IMG/VR virus record: IMGVR_UViG_3300030107_004579
Span: 1-49,072 of that record
DNA from: a virus
Strand: one strand, 5' to 3'
Length of the DNA stretch: 49,072 nucleotides
Below are positions 16,308 through 25,909 of this stretch, one piece after another (within the stretch, counting starts at the first letter, position 1; each line of letters begins with the position of its first letter). The position numbers and the translations under genes are program-made. The notes beneath the pieces are model-generated. The model ran no database searches. It worked only from the letters and a program-made list of their open reading frames with translations, and had not been told where the DNA came from.

Positions 16308-16886
16308 TTAACCGAATCTTAATTTTGAAACAGCTTGTTCCCAATTTTGCATTTCACCTAATATATTGCCGTATGCGCTTGATATAAGCTTATCTATGTT
16401 CATTTCCCCTTGTTCAATGCCTATACCCATAGCATCCCTCAAATCATCTTCTTTTTGAATAGCTTGGCCTGAACCTGCAAAACCACCTGTATTAATATTT
16501 TGTTTTTGTTGTAAAAATTTATCTGATAGTTGAGAGTATGTTTTTTCACGCAGAGGATTATAAAATTCTGTATCTAATGCTTTTAATTGAGAAGGATTAA
16601 TTTCACTAAACATTGATAGAGGCATTTCAACTTTAGAACCAATTGAATATTTGCTTCTAAACATATCTGCTATGTCTTGCGAAGACATATCAAACCCTTG
16701 TATTTGGCTTATGATGTCTTTTCTAGGGTCTATATCGTATCCATATTGCCCTAATTGAGTTAATAATTTTTGTTGTAATGGGTTTTGAATGTTACTTAAA
16801 TTGTACTGAATGTTTCCACCTTCTTGATATTTTTTAGTAGGCATAACTTCTTTACCGTAAACATCTTTAATTTTTTTAAAAAACAT
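16308..16886 (-). CDS. Structural protein with N-terminal Y-x-x-GG motif
   Basis: This 192-residue protein starts MFFKKIKDVYGKEVMPTKKY and then has the YQEGGNI motif at residues 19-25. The rest is rich in glutamine, serine and glycine (NTGGFAGSGQAIQKEDD) with short helices. A sister gene directly upstream has the same motif in the form YQTGGSI. AAGGAA precedes the ATG. Position among late genes supports a virion component, perhaps an internal or tail-tip protein. The motif occurs in four other structural proteins here and may be a shared targeting or processing signal. Confidence 0.6.
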   Translation of the reverse strand: MFFKKIKDVYGKEVMPTKKYQEGGNIQYNLSNIQNPLQQKLLTQLGQYGYDIDPRKDIISQIQGFDMSSQDIADMFRSKYSIGSKVEMPLSMFSEINPSQLKALDTEFYNPLREKTYSQLSDKFLQQKQNINTGGFAGSGQAIQKEDDLRDAMGIGIEQGEMNIDKLISSAYGNILGEMQNWEQAVSKLRFG

Positions 16887-16894
16887 AAATTCCT

Positions 16895-17716
16895 TTATCT
16901 AAATAAATCGTTAATATTAAAATTTCCACCACCATATGCATTATAACTTTTTCCTGCATTACTTGCATCCCAAAGGTTGCCACTTTCACCAAACCCAAGC
17001 ATATCTAAAAAATTCATGCCAGTACCACCTTTTAAATTAAAATCATCTCCAATGCCAAGTGTGCTTTTAAATTGGTCTGCCCATGGGGTTGATTTTCCTA
17101 ATAATGGAGATGGCGCACTTAAATTAATATTTGATTGCCCAGGTAACATTGGCCCAAATGTTGAATCTGCAACACTATCTTGTGCAAAAGCAGCATTTTG
17201 ATTATTAAATGCCTCACCAAATGTCTGTCCCATTTTATTACCTATAATATCCCCAACAACTGCAGAAAAAGCAGATTTTAACGGAGATATATCTCTTCTT
17301 TGCTCATTTAACATATCGTTAAAAGATTGTTGTGATTTTTGTGCAAAAGAGCCTTCAAAACCTGAAATATTAAGTTTTCCTAATAAATTTTTCATATTTT
17401 TAGCTTGGTCAAAACCAGCTCCAGCTTTAATAGCAACTTTTAGCCATTTACCACCTGGAATAAAATCTAAAACTTTTAGTTTTTTAAAAAGGCCTTTTGA
17501 TTTTTCTTGCTGTTTTCTAATTCTTTCTTGAGCTAATCTTATTTCTTCATCAATTTTTGCTTGAGTTTCTCCCATGCCTCTAACTAATCCTAACTTGCCT
17601 TCAGCTGATTCCCATTTATCTAAAGTATCTTGTGTAAGTAATTGAAGATTTAAATCTCTTAAAGCTCCTGCATTTGCAATGCTTCCACCAGTTTGATATT
17701 TTTTATTTTTGTTCAA
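16895..17716 (-). CDS. Structural protein with N-terminal Y-x-x-GG motif (TTG start)
   Basis: This 273-residue protein begins MNKNKKYQTGGSIANAGALR, with the recurrent YQTGGSI at residues 7-13. A charged helix follows (EEIRLAQERIRKQQEKSKG), then a hydrophobic segment around LKVAIKAGAG and a low-complexity C-terminus rich in asparagine, glycine and phenylalanine. The start is TTG, supported by GAGGAG four to five bases upstream; no ATG exists near. It is likely a virion protein, possibly ejected with DNA. No family recognised. Confidence 0.6.
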   Translation of the reverse strand: MNKNKKYQTGGSIANAGALRDLNLQLLTQDTLDKWESAEGKLGLVRGMGETQAKIDEEIRLAQERIRKQQEKSKGLFKKLKVLDFIPGGKWLKVAIKAGAGFDQAKNMKNLLGKLNISGFEGSFAQKSQQSFNDMLNEQRRDISPLKSAFSAVVGDIIGNKMGQTFGEAFNNQNAAFAQDSVADSTFGPMLPGQSNINLSAPSPLLGKSTPWADQFKSTLGIGDDFNLKGGTGMNFLDMLGFGESGNLWDASNAGKSYNAYGGGNFNINDLFR

Positions 17717-17787
17717 AACTCTCCTCTTTAAATTTCAATGCAATTTATCTCTTAAATATATTAATATTTTTCAACATATACAAATTC

Positions 17788-19707
17788 CTAATCGTATTCT
17801 GCAAAATTAGTTATTGCTGCTGGTAAAGCAGTTACTTTCATTATAAAATCACAATATCTTCCTGCAGCTGTACCACCCCAATTTAAATAAGAATTAGTTG
17901 CAGATGTTTTTGCACCTAGCCAATAATTATATGTAGAACCTGCTGTCAATCCTGTTACTGTCCAATAATGTTGAATAACATTGTCATCTGTTTCGTCAGG
18001 AAGTCTGTGAGCATGTTCGTAAGTAGTACCCAAAGAATTAAAAGTTGCATTATCTGACAAAGCTAAAGTTAAAGCCCTGTTACTGCTAATACTATTTGCA
18101 TATATTTGTATCATAACTTCGACATTTCCACTTGGTGGTGCAACAAATCTTACTGTCATAGCTGAATCAGGTACTGCAAAAGATGTTGTAAGTGCATAAA
18201 CTGCATGAGTTGCATCTTCTCCAATCATTCTATATCCTAATATCATACCTGCATAAGCACAATTAGCTACACTAAATTCTGTTCCATTTTGTTTAGCTGC
18301 ATATCTACCATCAGTATCAAATACTAACAAATCAGTTGCATCTATTGTTATATTATCTGCTGAAGATAAAGAAATATCTCCTGTTCCTAGAGAAACAAGA
18401 TTTACAGCATAATCTGTATTACCTTTTATTTGCAATTTGCCTCCTGAATTCATGTCCACTTTACCAAAAGAAGTTCCATCACTGTGAAAATGAATATTTG
18501 CTCCTTCTGCATCTAAAGTTATATCATCACTAGAATCAATTATTAACGCACCTGACACAATAGTATCTAAAGAACTAATAGTTAAATTACCAAGAGAATA
18601 AGTAACATCAGATAAATCATTTAATTCAGCTACACTACTTGTACCTGCTCCTATATCACTTCTAACTTCTGCAGCAGTTCTTTTTTGAACCTCTCCACTA
18701 TTTTCAACTAAAAAGTTTTCACTACTTCCATCACCTGATGATATAGAATTTATTGTTAATTTTCCATGTATTGTAGTATCTGCTCTTAATGCTGAGCTAC
18801 TGCCAACAAGAGATATGCCTGAAGCTAATGTTCCATTATTTGCTGCTGCTTTTAAATATAAAGCTCCTTCTTCAGAGCCACTTGATGCATCAACAATTTT
18901 GCTTGATATAGTTGAATATGTTTGTGTATTAGGTGCATCGTCATATCCATTAAATTCAATATATCCTAAATAATCATCATCTTGTGCTGCTACTGCAGTT
19001 GTTCCTCTTTGAGATAGCAATTTAATATAAGGCCCTGTCGCATCAGATGTAGTATTTTTTAAAACAAATTCAGGTTTAGTTGATGATGTACTGCTTACAG
19101 AAAAATCTTGAAAAGTTCCTGTAAAAGCACTTTCGCTTAAATCAAGACGATTTAAACCACCAACACCACTTCCTAAATAAAAATTTATTTCATTATCTGT
19201 GTCAGATGTTATGTAAGTATCTTGTCCTCCATCAAAATATAGTTTTTTACTAGATGTTAATTTTATATCATCTGAAGCTACTATAATATTACTAAAAGTA
19301 GAAGATGTTACTCCAATTTGCAATCTTTCTGTTCCATTAGTATAAAACTTTAAATCATTAGCTCCACCTGTTATATAATCATTAGGTGTAGTCTCAGACA
19401 TATCAAAGTATATCTTAGAATTTCTTAAATATATATTTCTAGGAGTTCTCAGGTCTCCTCTTAAATTTAATTCTCCATTTATGTAAGTGTTAGAAGCGAC
19501 ATCTAAGTTGTTAATTTTCAAATCTTTGTCTAACCCATAACTTGACAATTCAACGACTTTCCATCCATTTATTGCTCTAATTCCTAGGTAAGTTTGACCT
19601 GTTTGATTGGTAACAACTATATCTCCTATTTTGCTAGCATTAATATTAGGAAGAAAATCTAAAAATTTAATTCTTGATTGTTTATTTCCTGAATTTTTAT
19701 CTAACAT
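17788..19707 (-). CDS. Tail fibre / receptor-binding-type protein
   Basis: This 639-residue protein has an N-terminal anchor segment (GDIVVTNQTGQTYLGIRAI) and then a long shaft of beta repeats such as TTIHGKLTINSI, GNLTISSLD and DNITIDATDLLVFD. These are typical of trimeric phage fibres. The C-terminal 150 residues form a separate globular beta domain (EVMIQIYANSISSNRALTL, NYWLGAKTSATNSYLNWGG), the likely receptor-contact tip. It overlaps the end of the stabilisation gene by 11 bases, which suits a fibre attached to that protein. The other fibre-like protein at 29274 shares the shaft style. Confidence 0.75.
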   Translation of the reverse strand: MLDKNSGNKQSRIKFLDFLPNINASKIGDIVVTNQTGQTYLGIRAINGWKVVELSSYGLDKDLKINNLDVASNTYINGELNLRGDLRTPRNIYLRNSKIYFDMSETTPNDYITGGANDLKFYTNGTERLQIGVTSSTFSNIIVASDDIKLTSSKKLYFDGGQDTYITSDTDNEINFYLGSGVGGLNRLDLSESAFTGTFQDFSVSSTSSTKPEFVLKNTTSDATGPYIKLLSQRGTTAVAAQDDDYLGYIEFNGYDDAPNTQTYSTISSKIVDASSGSEEGALYLKAAANNGTLASGISLVGSSSALRADTTIHGKLTINSISSGDGSSENFLVENSGEVQKRTAAEVRSDIGAGTSSVAELNDLSDVTYSLGNLTISSLDTIVSGALIIDSSDDITLDAEGANIHFHSDGTSFGKVDMNSGGKLQIKGNTDYAVNLVSLGTGDISLSSADNITIDATDLLVFDTDGRYAAKQNGTEFSVANCAYAGMILGYRMIGEDATHAVYALTTSFAVPDSAMTVRFVAPPSGNVEVMIQIYANSISSNRALTLALSDNATFNSLGTTYEHAHRLPDETDDNVIQHYWTVTGLTAGSTYNYWLGAKTSATNSYLNWGGTAAGRYCDFIMKVTALPAAITNFAEYD

Positions 19708-22700
19708 TTTTAGTTCTATGAATTATAGATATGTCGTTTATTTGAAATCCTTTTGGTACATTTCCTGGAGTTCCTGATAATTGCACAATTTCTTCTGAAG
19801 TAAGCATTTTCTTTATACTAAGCTCTACTGTAGCAGTACACCCATCACCACATCTTAAATTAAAACCAGTAGAATTTAATCTTTGAGTTGATGACTCAGA
19901 ACCCCAAGTTTCAAACGGAGGCCTAGTCCATTCAACAGTACGAGTTCCATTTTCGCTAAGTTTTAATCCAGTATTTGTAGAAACGTCTAAACCACCTTTA
20001 GTAGAATCTGTAATACTTCCAGCTATTCTGATATCTTTGTCAGAACCATCACTTAAATCTGTATAATTACTTACTGTTAAAGTTATTTGTGCTTTTTCTC
20101 CAAATCCAATCAAATCATCATGTTGTAATAATTCATAAATTAAAGCATAAGAAGTGCCAGGATTATTTGAATTTCCAATACCAGTCCATGAAAAAGTTGT
20201 ATTATCAACAATTCCAGCAGTCCCTGCATCTCTAAAAAGTTGATGATGAAAAAACGATTCGTTAAAATTAACCAATTCTTCGCCTAAATATGTATTAGTT
20301 ACTGTTTCTGTTTCTGGTTCTATTTTTGCTTGCACAAACATTAATTTTAATGATTTTATATTATTTAAAGATTCTTTAGGTATAAGTTCTGCTTGTATCC
20401 AATCTCCGTTTGATATTGTAATTACAGAAGATGCATCATGGTCAATCCCCTGTAGTAATGTGTAAGAATTTTCATCATCAGCTGTGTACCCGTATCCTCT
20501 CTTTACATTTAAAGTAGTAGAATTAGGAACGTTTTCAACAAGCATATGCTCATCTCCAATTTTTATAACATAATCTTCAAGAATATTAGAAGTACTTCCT
20601 ACAGTTATATTAGTATCTGTTGATGTTATAGCATTTGTCAATGTTGTTGTATTTTCAGATTTTTCATCTATTAATCCTTTTGTTGCATCATAATTTTTGC
20701 TTTTATTAGAATCAAATTCTTTCCAATTATTACTTCCATTAATAGCATAATAAACTTTAACAAAAGAAGATGCATAAAAATCTTTAGTTAAATTTGCATT
20801 TTCAACTAATGTAGTTTCTTTATTTGTTGATTTAAATGTAACATAAACTTTATGCACTTTTTTTCTTACTGCTGGGTCTCCAAAATCATAATCTTTTGTT
20901 ATAATACGCATATTTCTATCATTAAAAAAGTCTTGCAACCCTGGAGTAGCAGAAGGAATGTCATTATAAACAAATTTTCCTGGAGATGTTTCTCCATCTG
21001 TTAAAATTGACAAATCTCCATTTACATCATAATAAAAATTAGACCTTTTACCTGTAATAGGAGGAACTTTGTGAAATGGTTTTAAACTATCTTCTTCGCC
21101 ATTTTGCAAATAATAAGGAACTTCATTTTCTACTCCTCTTTGACCAGCGTAATTCATAGTAAAAGATTGACGTTGAAAATCATAAATATACGCCATATTT
21201 GCTCTCCATGTTTCTCTGTAAACATTATCACTAGTATGGACATTTGTTATATTATTTTCGTCAGATAAATTATCTTCATATATATCATTAGATGAAAACC
21301 CAGTTGGTAGTATAATTAATTTATCACTTTTAGTATCATATCCTAATATTGGGGCGTATTCTCCTATTATATCCCAGCCTGATATTGTATCTTTCCATTT
21401 TGATATTGCTAATTTGTCTTCAATTAAATTATTCACAGAACGCCCATCATATATAAATAGTCCTCTTTCATTAATCCAGCAAATACCATGTATAGTTTTC
21501 GCTATTTGACATTCATCATTAATACCTATTCCATCGATTGTTTGTTCTAAAAATTCACCATCTTGGTCGTTTGCTACATTAATTATAAATAATTTTCTAT
21601 GTTTAAATTGTAATAATTTATCCATGTAAGATTGCAATGAAACAATTTCATCTCCATCATTGATTACAACGTCAATCCAGTTCTTTCTAGGTAATATTCC
21701 AAATTTATTTTTTTCAGATTTAATCATTCTGTCTGAATATATTTTACCTTCTTGCATAACATTTCCAACATATAACCTATTATTGACTACTGTAGATGTT
21801 TTCCATTGTGCAGTTAACATTGAGCTATTTGAAGCTTCAGATTCTTGCAAGCCAGTTTCTGACAAATAAGTGTCAGTAGTATTAGGTGCAGTTAAATTTG
21901 CCCTTGGCATAACATATGCCATTACTTGCGCTCCAGAATCAGTAGTATACATAGCTCCTTCTACAAAAACGCCATTTTGCAAAGAATACATTCTATTTTC
22001 TAATAAATCAACTTTTAATTGTAAAGCATATCCTCCTGATGAAGTTGATTTTTTCATATAAATTTTAACTTCTTTAATTAAATTACTATCAAAATCAATA
22101 GCATTTCCCATTTGGAAAATCATTGTAGGAGCATGACCATTTGTAGTATTTGAAAATTGTCCATATGAAGATTTTAAAGGACTTTCTTCGTCAAAATAAT
22201 TAACTGTTGTTATTTTTACATAAAAAGTCCCAACCCATTGACTAGAAACTCCAGATTGTGTTCCCATTTCTATATTTAATCCAACTTGTTCATCTCCTAG
22301 ATTTAAAACATTACTTGTATCATATTGAGAATCATATCCTTCAAACTCTATAGTATGAAATTTCCATTTGTTATAAGTATAAATTCCTCTAGCTGATGCT
22401 GAAGTCTGATAACTAGTAGAATCGCCCTCTGCTTCAGGCCATTGCCCTTGCACCCTTGCACCCATTGCTGCCCAACTAGTTCCCCAGCCATCAGGTGTAA
22501 TTTTTATAGCTATATTATCTGTTATATTTAATTCTCCATGTTCAAAATAAATATCAATTATTTTTGCATCACTATACATAGGGCCTGACGAACCTGTATG
22601 CCATGATATCTCATTTGCATCAGTTGTATGTTGTTGTGGTCTCCAGGTTACAGGATAATTATAATCGTTATTTGCATTATCTCCTGCTGAATTATAATCC

Positions 22701-25396
22701 CAATTAAAATCTAGCCTTTCACTAAATACATTCCCTATTGGTACAGATTCTCCTTCTCCTATATTATTTGAACAATTATATATTTCAATATTTAGCCCAT
22801 TAGTCCTTGTTCTTGCATCGTCTGGGCCTGAAAAACTTCCACTTTTATCATTGGAAGGTTCCCAAGGGTGTCTACCTTCAAAGCTATAGCTATGTGTCCA
22901 GCCAGGGTCAATAGCTCCATATGTCATACCACCAACAATTATATAATTTCTAGCCATAATTCTTATTTTTTTTATTGGCCCTTCAAGAGTTGAATTTCCT
23001 CCTGTATCAGTAGTACCATCTAAAATCCCACTTGACCATTCAAATAATTTGAAAATAGGCTCATCCTCTCTTATGTTTCCAGCTGCCCAAGAATTCCATG
23101 CAGGATAATCATCTTCTGCCATATTATTTTCATGTGGATGAGGAAATCTAATAGAACCACTTCTTACACCTCGGTCTGTTGTAGTTGGCATATTTGGTGG
23201 CGATGTTGAAAAGCCATCTTCACCAGGAGAATCGGTCACATTAAATCCACCTAATGGGTCATCTGGATTTTGTCGAGTAAGATTTGCATGGTCATCTGTA
23301 CCTTTATGAAAATTATTTCCACCATTACCTGCTACTGAATTACACCATTTTTGTTTTAATCCAGTCCTAGTATTTATTGTATAGCCTCCATCCTTATAGT
23401 CTGCTGAACTAATTATAAATTCATCATCATTTTGAGCTGAATGATTAAAGCCTGAACCTGCTCTATTTTTATATTCAGTTAGACCATCAAAATTTCCATC
23501 TATCATAGCACTATCTGCAACAGTTTGAACGCTATCTAAGGTAGGAACAAATTGCTCCCCCGAAGTAACTTTAAATCCTTTATCGTTAGATTGATTATCA
23601 TAAAAAAAAGTGTAATATGGGCTTTCTTGTGTAAAATCACCATTAGATATTATTACTCTTCCAAAAGTTGATGTAAAATTTATATAAGCTTTACCACTAA
23701 AAGTTGGAAGCAAATTATTGTAATAATCAGGAAATTTTTCATATAATTGAGTAGCTGTATTATATTGATACCCTACAACACTTGTATAGTCTGCTGAAGA
23801 TTCATAATAGGGTACTAAAATATAATGAGAATCATTTATATTATCTTTGCCAGAAACTCTTGTTATAGATACATTGGATATTTCTAAATTTAAATTACCA
23901 GAAAGTATAGCTTCAGAAGACCCCCATTTCCCTGCATTTATAGAAAGTTTCCATTCATCGCTTTCTTCAATGTTATTAGGTAATTGAAAATCATAATAAT
24001 AATCTCTAGGATTTGATAAGCTATCTACTTTATAACTTGAAAAAGATGGAGTTACATAAGGAGGTTTAGTATCCTGACTCCAACTATTAGGATAACCTAT
24101 ATTTTTTATCCAGCTATTAGTATAACCTCCATCAAAAGAACCTACCCTAGCTTCATTATTAGCAGAACCTAAATTAATTGCATTAGCAGGATACAGCCTA
24201 ATTCCTGTTATTTTTATATTAGCTGCTCCATTTTGTCTGTGTTGAATTCTTATTTGAATAGTTTCACAGTCATTTGGAAGGTTTATTAAAGAACCTTGTA
24301 GTGTACTGTAACCGTTCACTTCAAAACCATTGTCTGACATTCTTCGATTTGTATATTTGGTTTTTCTATCTAAATTATTTGTTGATATAAGAGTACCAGT
24401 ACCACCTGTTGTATCATAAATTTTTATAGAAATAAGGTTATCAGTTTTATATATACAATCAAAATATAACTGTTTTCTACTTGGATGTATTTTATACAAA
24501 TCAGCATCACTTGAAAAATAACTTGTAATATCAATGTTGTCTGTGTGAGCATGATTCCCATTTGCAGTATAAGATGAATTAAATGATACACTTAAAACAT
24601 TATTAGTTCCACCACCCATATAACCTTGTAATTCTGTATCACTATCTGCTTCTCTTGCAATAGTTACATTGGTTTGAGAGTTCCAATCAGGATAAGAAGT
24701 CCATCCAATATTAGTAGAAATTTCTCCATCATCAGGGTCTATACATAAATTAGAAGTTGCTTTTGGAATTATGTTAGGTGCTGTATTTCTAAATTCGTCT
24801 AAATTTTGTGCGCTATCTGATATATATTTATTTATACTATCGTTAATAATCCTGACTCTAGGTAACTCTGCTTCTGGAGTATACAAAAAAGGTTCGTCGC
24901 ATATCATTGAAAATTTAACTTTATATGTTTCACCTGGAATTAATTTAAAAGTAGAAGAAGTTATTTTCCCCATATCAACTACACTATTTGCGTTAACTGT
25001 AGCTCCTGTTGTATTTGTAATACTTCTTTTAGAACTACCTGAATCAGTATTTTTTACAATCCAACCTGCATTATTTGCATCTCCATTATCCAATTCCCAC
25101 CCTGAAGGAATTTCATTTGCAGGAGTTAAACCAAAATCTCCATTTTCAATACTAATTGGTTTAAAATCAGAATATACAGAAGCTATCTGTGAGGAAGGCC
25201 TTCCAAAAGATATTTCCTGTAATTCCTGTCCAGTAATTTCTTTTTTCTCAAATCCTCCAGAAAGCCTTATCCTAGCATTTTCATCAGTACATACGTTATC
25301 TAATGCTTGAAATTCATTATCTTTTATATCTCTTGGGTCAGCATAAGTATTTAGGCCACCTGCAAAATTTTTTATTTGCTTTGAACCTTTAGCCAT
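19697..25396 (-). CDS. P22 gp10-like tail stabilisation protein with large beta-domain insertions
   Basis: This 1899-residue protein begins KQIKNFAGGLNTYADPRDIK and DNVCTDENARIRLSGGFE, the usual start of podovirus stabilisation/tail-hub proteins. The beta-propeller-like core resumes about residue 1200 (NNRLYVGNVMQEGKIYSD, LQSYMDKLLQFKHRKLFIIN, CWINERGLFIYDGRSVNNL). Between these lie about 1000 residues of carbohydrate-binding-like jelly-roll domains, the first starting ENGDFGLTPANEIPSGWELD. P22 gp10 itself is about 470 residues, so this is a much expanded version. It should seal the portal and carry fibres. The ATG overlaps the stop of the preceding 49-residue gene. Confidence 0.75.
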   Translation of the reverse strand: MAKGSKQIKNFAGGLNTYADPRDIKDNEFQALDNVCTDENARIRLSGGFEKKEITGQELQEISFGRPSSQIASVYSDFKPISIENGDFGLTPANEIPSGWELDNGDANNAGWIVKNTDSGSSKRSITNTTGATVNANSVVDMGKITSSTFKLIPGETYKVKFSMICDEPFLYTPEAELPRVRIINDSINKYISDSAQNLDEFRNTAPNIIPKATSNLCIDPDDGEISTNIGWTSYPDWNSQTNVTIAREADSDTELQGYMGGGTNNVLSVSFNSSYTANGNHAHTDNIDITSYFSSDADLYKIHPSRKQLYFDCIYKTDNLISIKIYDTTGGTGTLISTNNLDRKTKYTNRRMSDNGFEVNGYSTLQGSLINLPNDCETIQIRIQHRQNGAANIKITGIRLYPANAINLGSANNEARVGSFDGGYTNSWIKNIGYPNSWSQDTKPPYVTPSFSSYKVDSLSNPRDYYYDFQLPNNIEESDEWKLSINAGKWGSSEAILSGNLNLEISNVSITRVSGKDNINDSHYILVPYYESSADYTSVVGYQYNTATQLYEKFPDYYNNLLPTFSGKAYINFTSTFGRVIISNGDFTQESPYYTFFYDNQSNDKGFKVTSGEQFVPTLDSVQTVADSAMIDGNFDGLTEYKNRAGSGFNHSAQNDDEFIISSADYKDGGYTINTRTGLKQKWCNSVAGNGGNNFHKGTDDHANLTRQNPDDPLGGFNVTDSPGEDGFSTSPPNMPTTTDRGVRSGSIRFPHPHENNMAEDDYPAWNSWAAGNIREDEPIFKLFEWSSGILDGTTDTGGNSTLEGPIKKIRIMARNYIIVGGMTYGAIDPGWTHSYSFEGRHPWEPSNDKSGSFSGPDDARTRTNGLNIEIYNCSNNIGEGESVPIGNVFSERLDFNWDYNSAGDNANNDYNYPVTWRPQQHTTDANEISWHTGSSGPMYSDAKIIDIYFEHGELNITDNIAIKITPDGWGTSWAAMGARVQGQWPEAEGDSTSYQTSASARGIYTYNKWKFHTIEFEGYDSQYDTSNVLNLGDEQVGLNIEMGTQSGVSSQWVGTFYVKITTVNYFDEESPLKSSYGQFSNTTNGHAPTMIFQMGNAIDFDSNLIKEVKIYMKKSTSSGGYALQLKVDLLENRMYSLQNGVFVEGAMYTTDSGAQVMAYVMPRANLTAPNTTDTYLSETGLQESEASNSSMLTAQWKTSTVVNNRLYVGNVMQEGKIYSDRMIKSEKNKFGILPRKNWIDVVINDGDEIVSLQSYMDKLLQFKHRKLFIINVANDQDGEFLEQTIDGIGINDECQIAKTIHGICWINERGLFIYDGRSVNNLIEDKLAISKWKDTISGWDIIGEYAPILGYDTKSDKLIILPTGFSSNDIYEDNLSDENNITNVHTSDNVYRETWRANMAYIYDFQRQSFTMNYAGQRGVENEVPYYLQNGEEDSLKPFHKVPPITGKRSNFYYDVNGDLSILTDGETSPGKFVYNDIPSATPGLQDFFNDRNMRIITKDYDFGDPAVRKKVHKVYVTFKSTNKETTLVENANLTKDFYASSFVKVYYAINGSNNWKEFDSNKSKNYDATKGLIDEKSENTTTLTNAITSTDTNITVGSTSNILEDYVIKIGDEHMLVENVPNSTTLNVKRGYGYTADDENSYTLLQGIDHDASSVITISNGDWIQAELIPKESLNNIKSLKLMFVQAKIEPETETVTNTYLGEELVNFNESFFHHQLFRDAGTAGIVDNTTFSWTGIGNSNNPGTSYALIYELLQHDDLIGFGEKAQITLTVSNYTDLSDGSDKDIRIAGSITDSTKGGLDVSTNTGLKLSENGTRTVEWTRPPFETWGSESSTQRLNSTGFNLRCGDGCTATVELSIKKMLTSEEIVQLSGTPGNVPKGFQINDISIIHRTKNVR

Positions 25397-25545
25397 TATT
25401 TACCTTTAATTTTATCAACTATTGGTTTTAATACCATATCCCATACTAAATCATCTTTTTTAGATGGTGATAATTTAATGCCTTTTTCTAAAACATATAG
25501 CCCTAGTAAAAACCATTCCCAATTTGATGTAATAAATGATAACAT
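25396..25545 (-). CDS. 49-residue membrane-associated protein
   Basis: The frame from ATG 25545 reads MLSFITSNWEWFLLGLYVLE, then a charged tail ending IVDKIKGK. AAGGAGATAAC lies just upstream. A hydrophobic aromatic segment of about 15 residues followed by a basic tail suggests a small membrane protein. Its last stop base is the first base of the stabilisation gene. It lies in a run of tiny membrane or coiled-coil proteins that could form a lysis cassette, but no holin family was recognised. Confidence 0.6.
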   Translation of the reverse strand: MLSFITSNWEWFLLGLYVLEKGIKLSPSKKDDLVWDMVLKPIVDKIKGK

Positions 25546-25554
25546 GTTATCTCC

Positions 25555-25815
25555 TTATTTTTTTTCTAGTTTTTTTAATCTTTTCTCAAGTCCTTTAATT
25601 GGAGGATGAGAATCTTTTTCTAATATAGCAACTTTCTTTTCTAATTCTTCTATATATTTACCTTGTTTGCTTACAGTTTTTTGAACTTGTTTCATTTGCA
25701 TATCAAGTTCATTGTCTTCTTCAACATATTTCTGAAGTTTGTTTAGCTTATGTTTTTCAACAATTTTCTTTAATACTATGTCAATTACTTTTTTTGCTAA
25801 TATTCCTTGTATCAT
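25555..25815 (-). CDS. Small coiled-coil protein
   Basis: This 86-residue protein starts MIQGILAKKVIDIVLKKIVE and has a central heptad region (MKQVQKTVSKQGKYIEELEK, then VAILEKD) and ends with a lysine-rich helix. It has an amphipathic N-terminus and no signal peptide. It is preceded by GGAGAATAAA, where its ATG follows the stop of the 30-residue membrane protein by one base. A role with neighbouring membrane proteins in lysis or virion attachment is a guess from the context. Confidence 0.6.
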   Translation of the reverse strand: MIQGILAKKVIDIVLKKIVEKHKLNKLQKYVEEDNELDMQMKQVQKTVSKQGKYIEELEKKVAILEKDSHPPIKGLEKRLKKLEKK

Positions 25816-25816
25816 T

Positions 25817-25909
25817 TTATTCTCCTAAATAACCCACGTAATGTAGATACAATAGTCCCCCTAAGAAGACTACCCAAAATCCAAGCCAAAACGCAGTAGA
25901 TTCCTGCAA
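25817..25909 (-). CDS. 30-residue single-pass membrane protein (TTG start)
   Basis: From TTG 25909 the frame reads MQESTAFWLGFWVVFLGGLL and ends YLHYVGYLGE. A perfect GGAGG (25916-25920 on the plus strand) lies six bases before the TTG, and the TTG follows the stop of the outer-membrane gene directly. The middle 18 residues form one membrane span. Its size and context fit a pinholin-like or accessory lysis protein, but no family match is claimed. It fills what would otherwise be an empty 95-base gap. Confidence 0.55.
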   Translation of the reverse strand: MQESTAFWLGFWVVFLGGLLYLHYVGYLGE

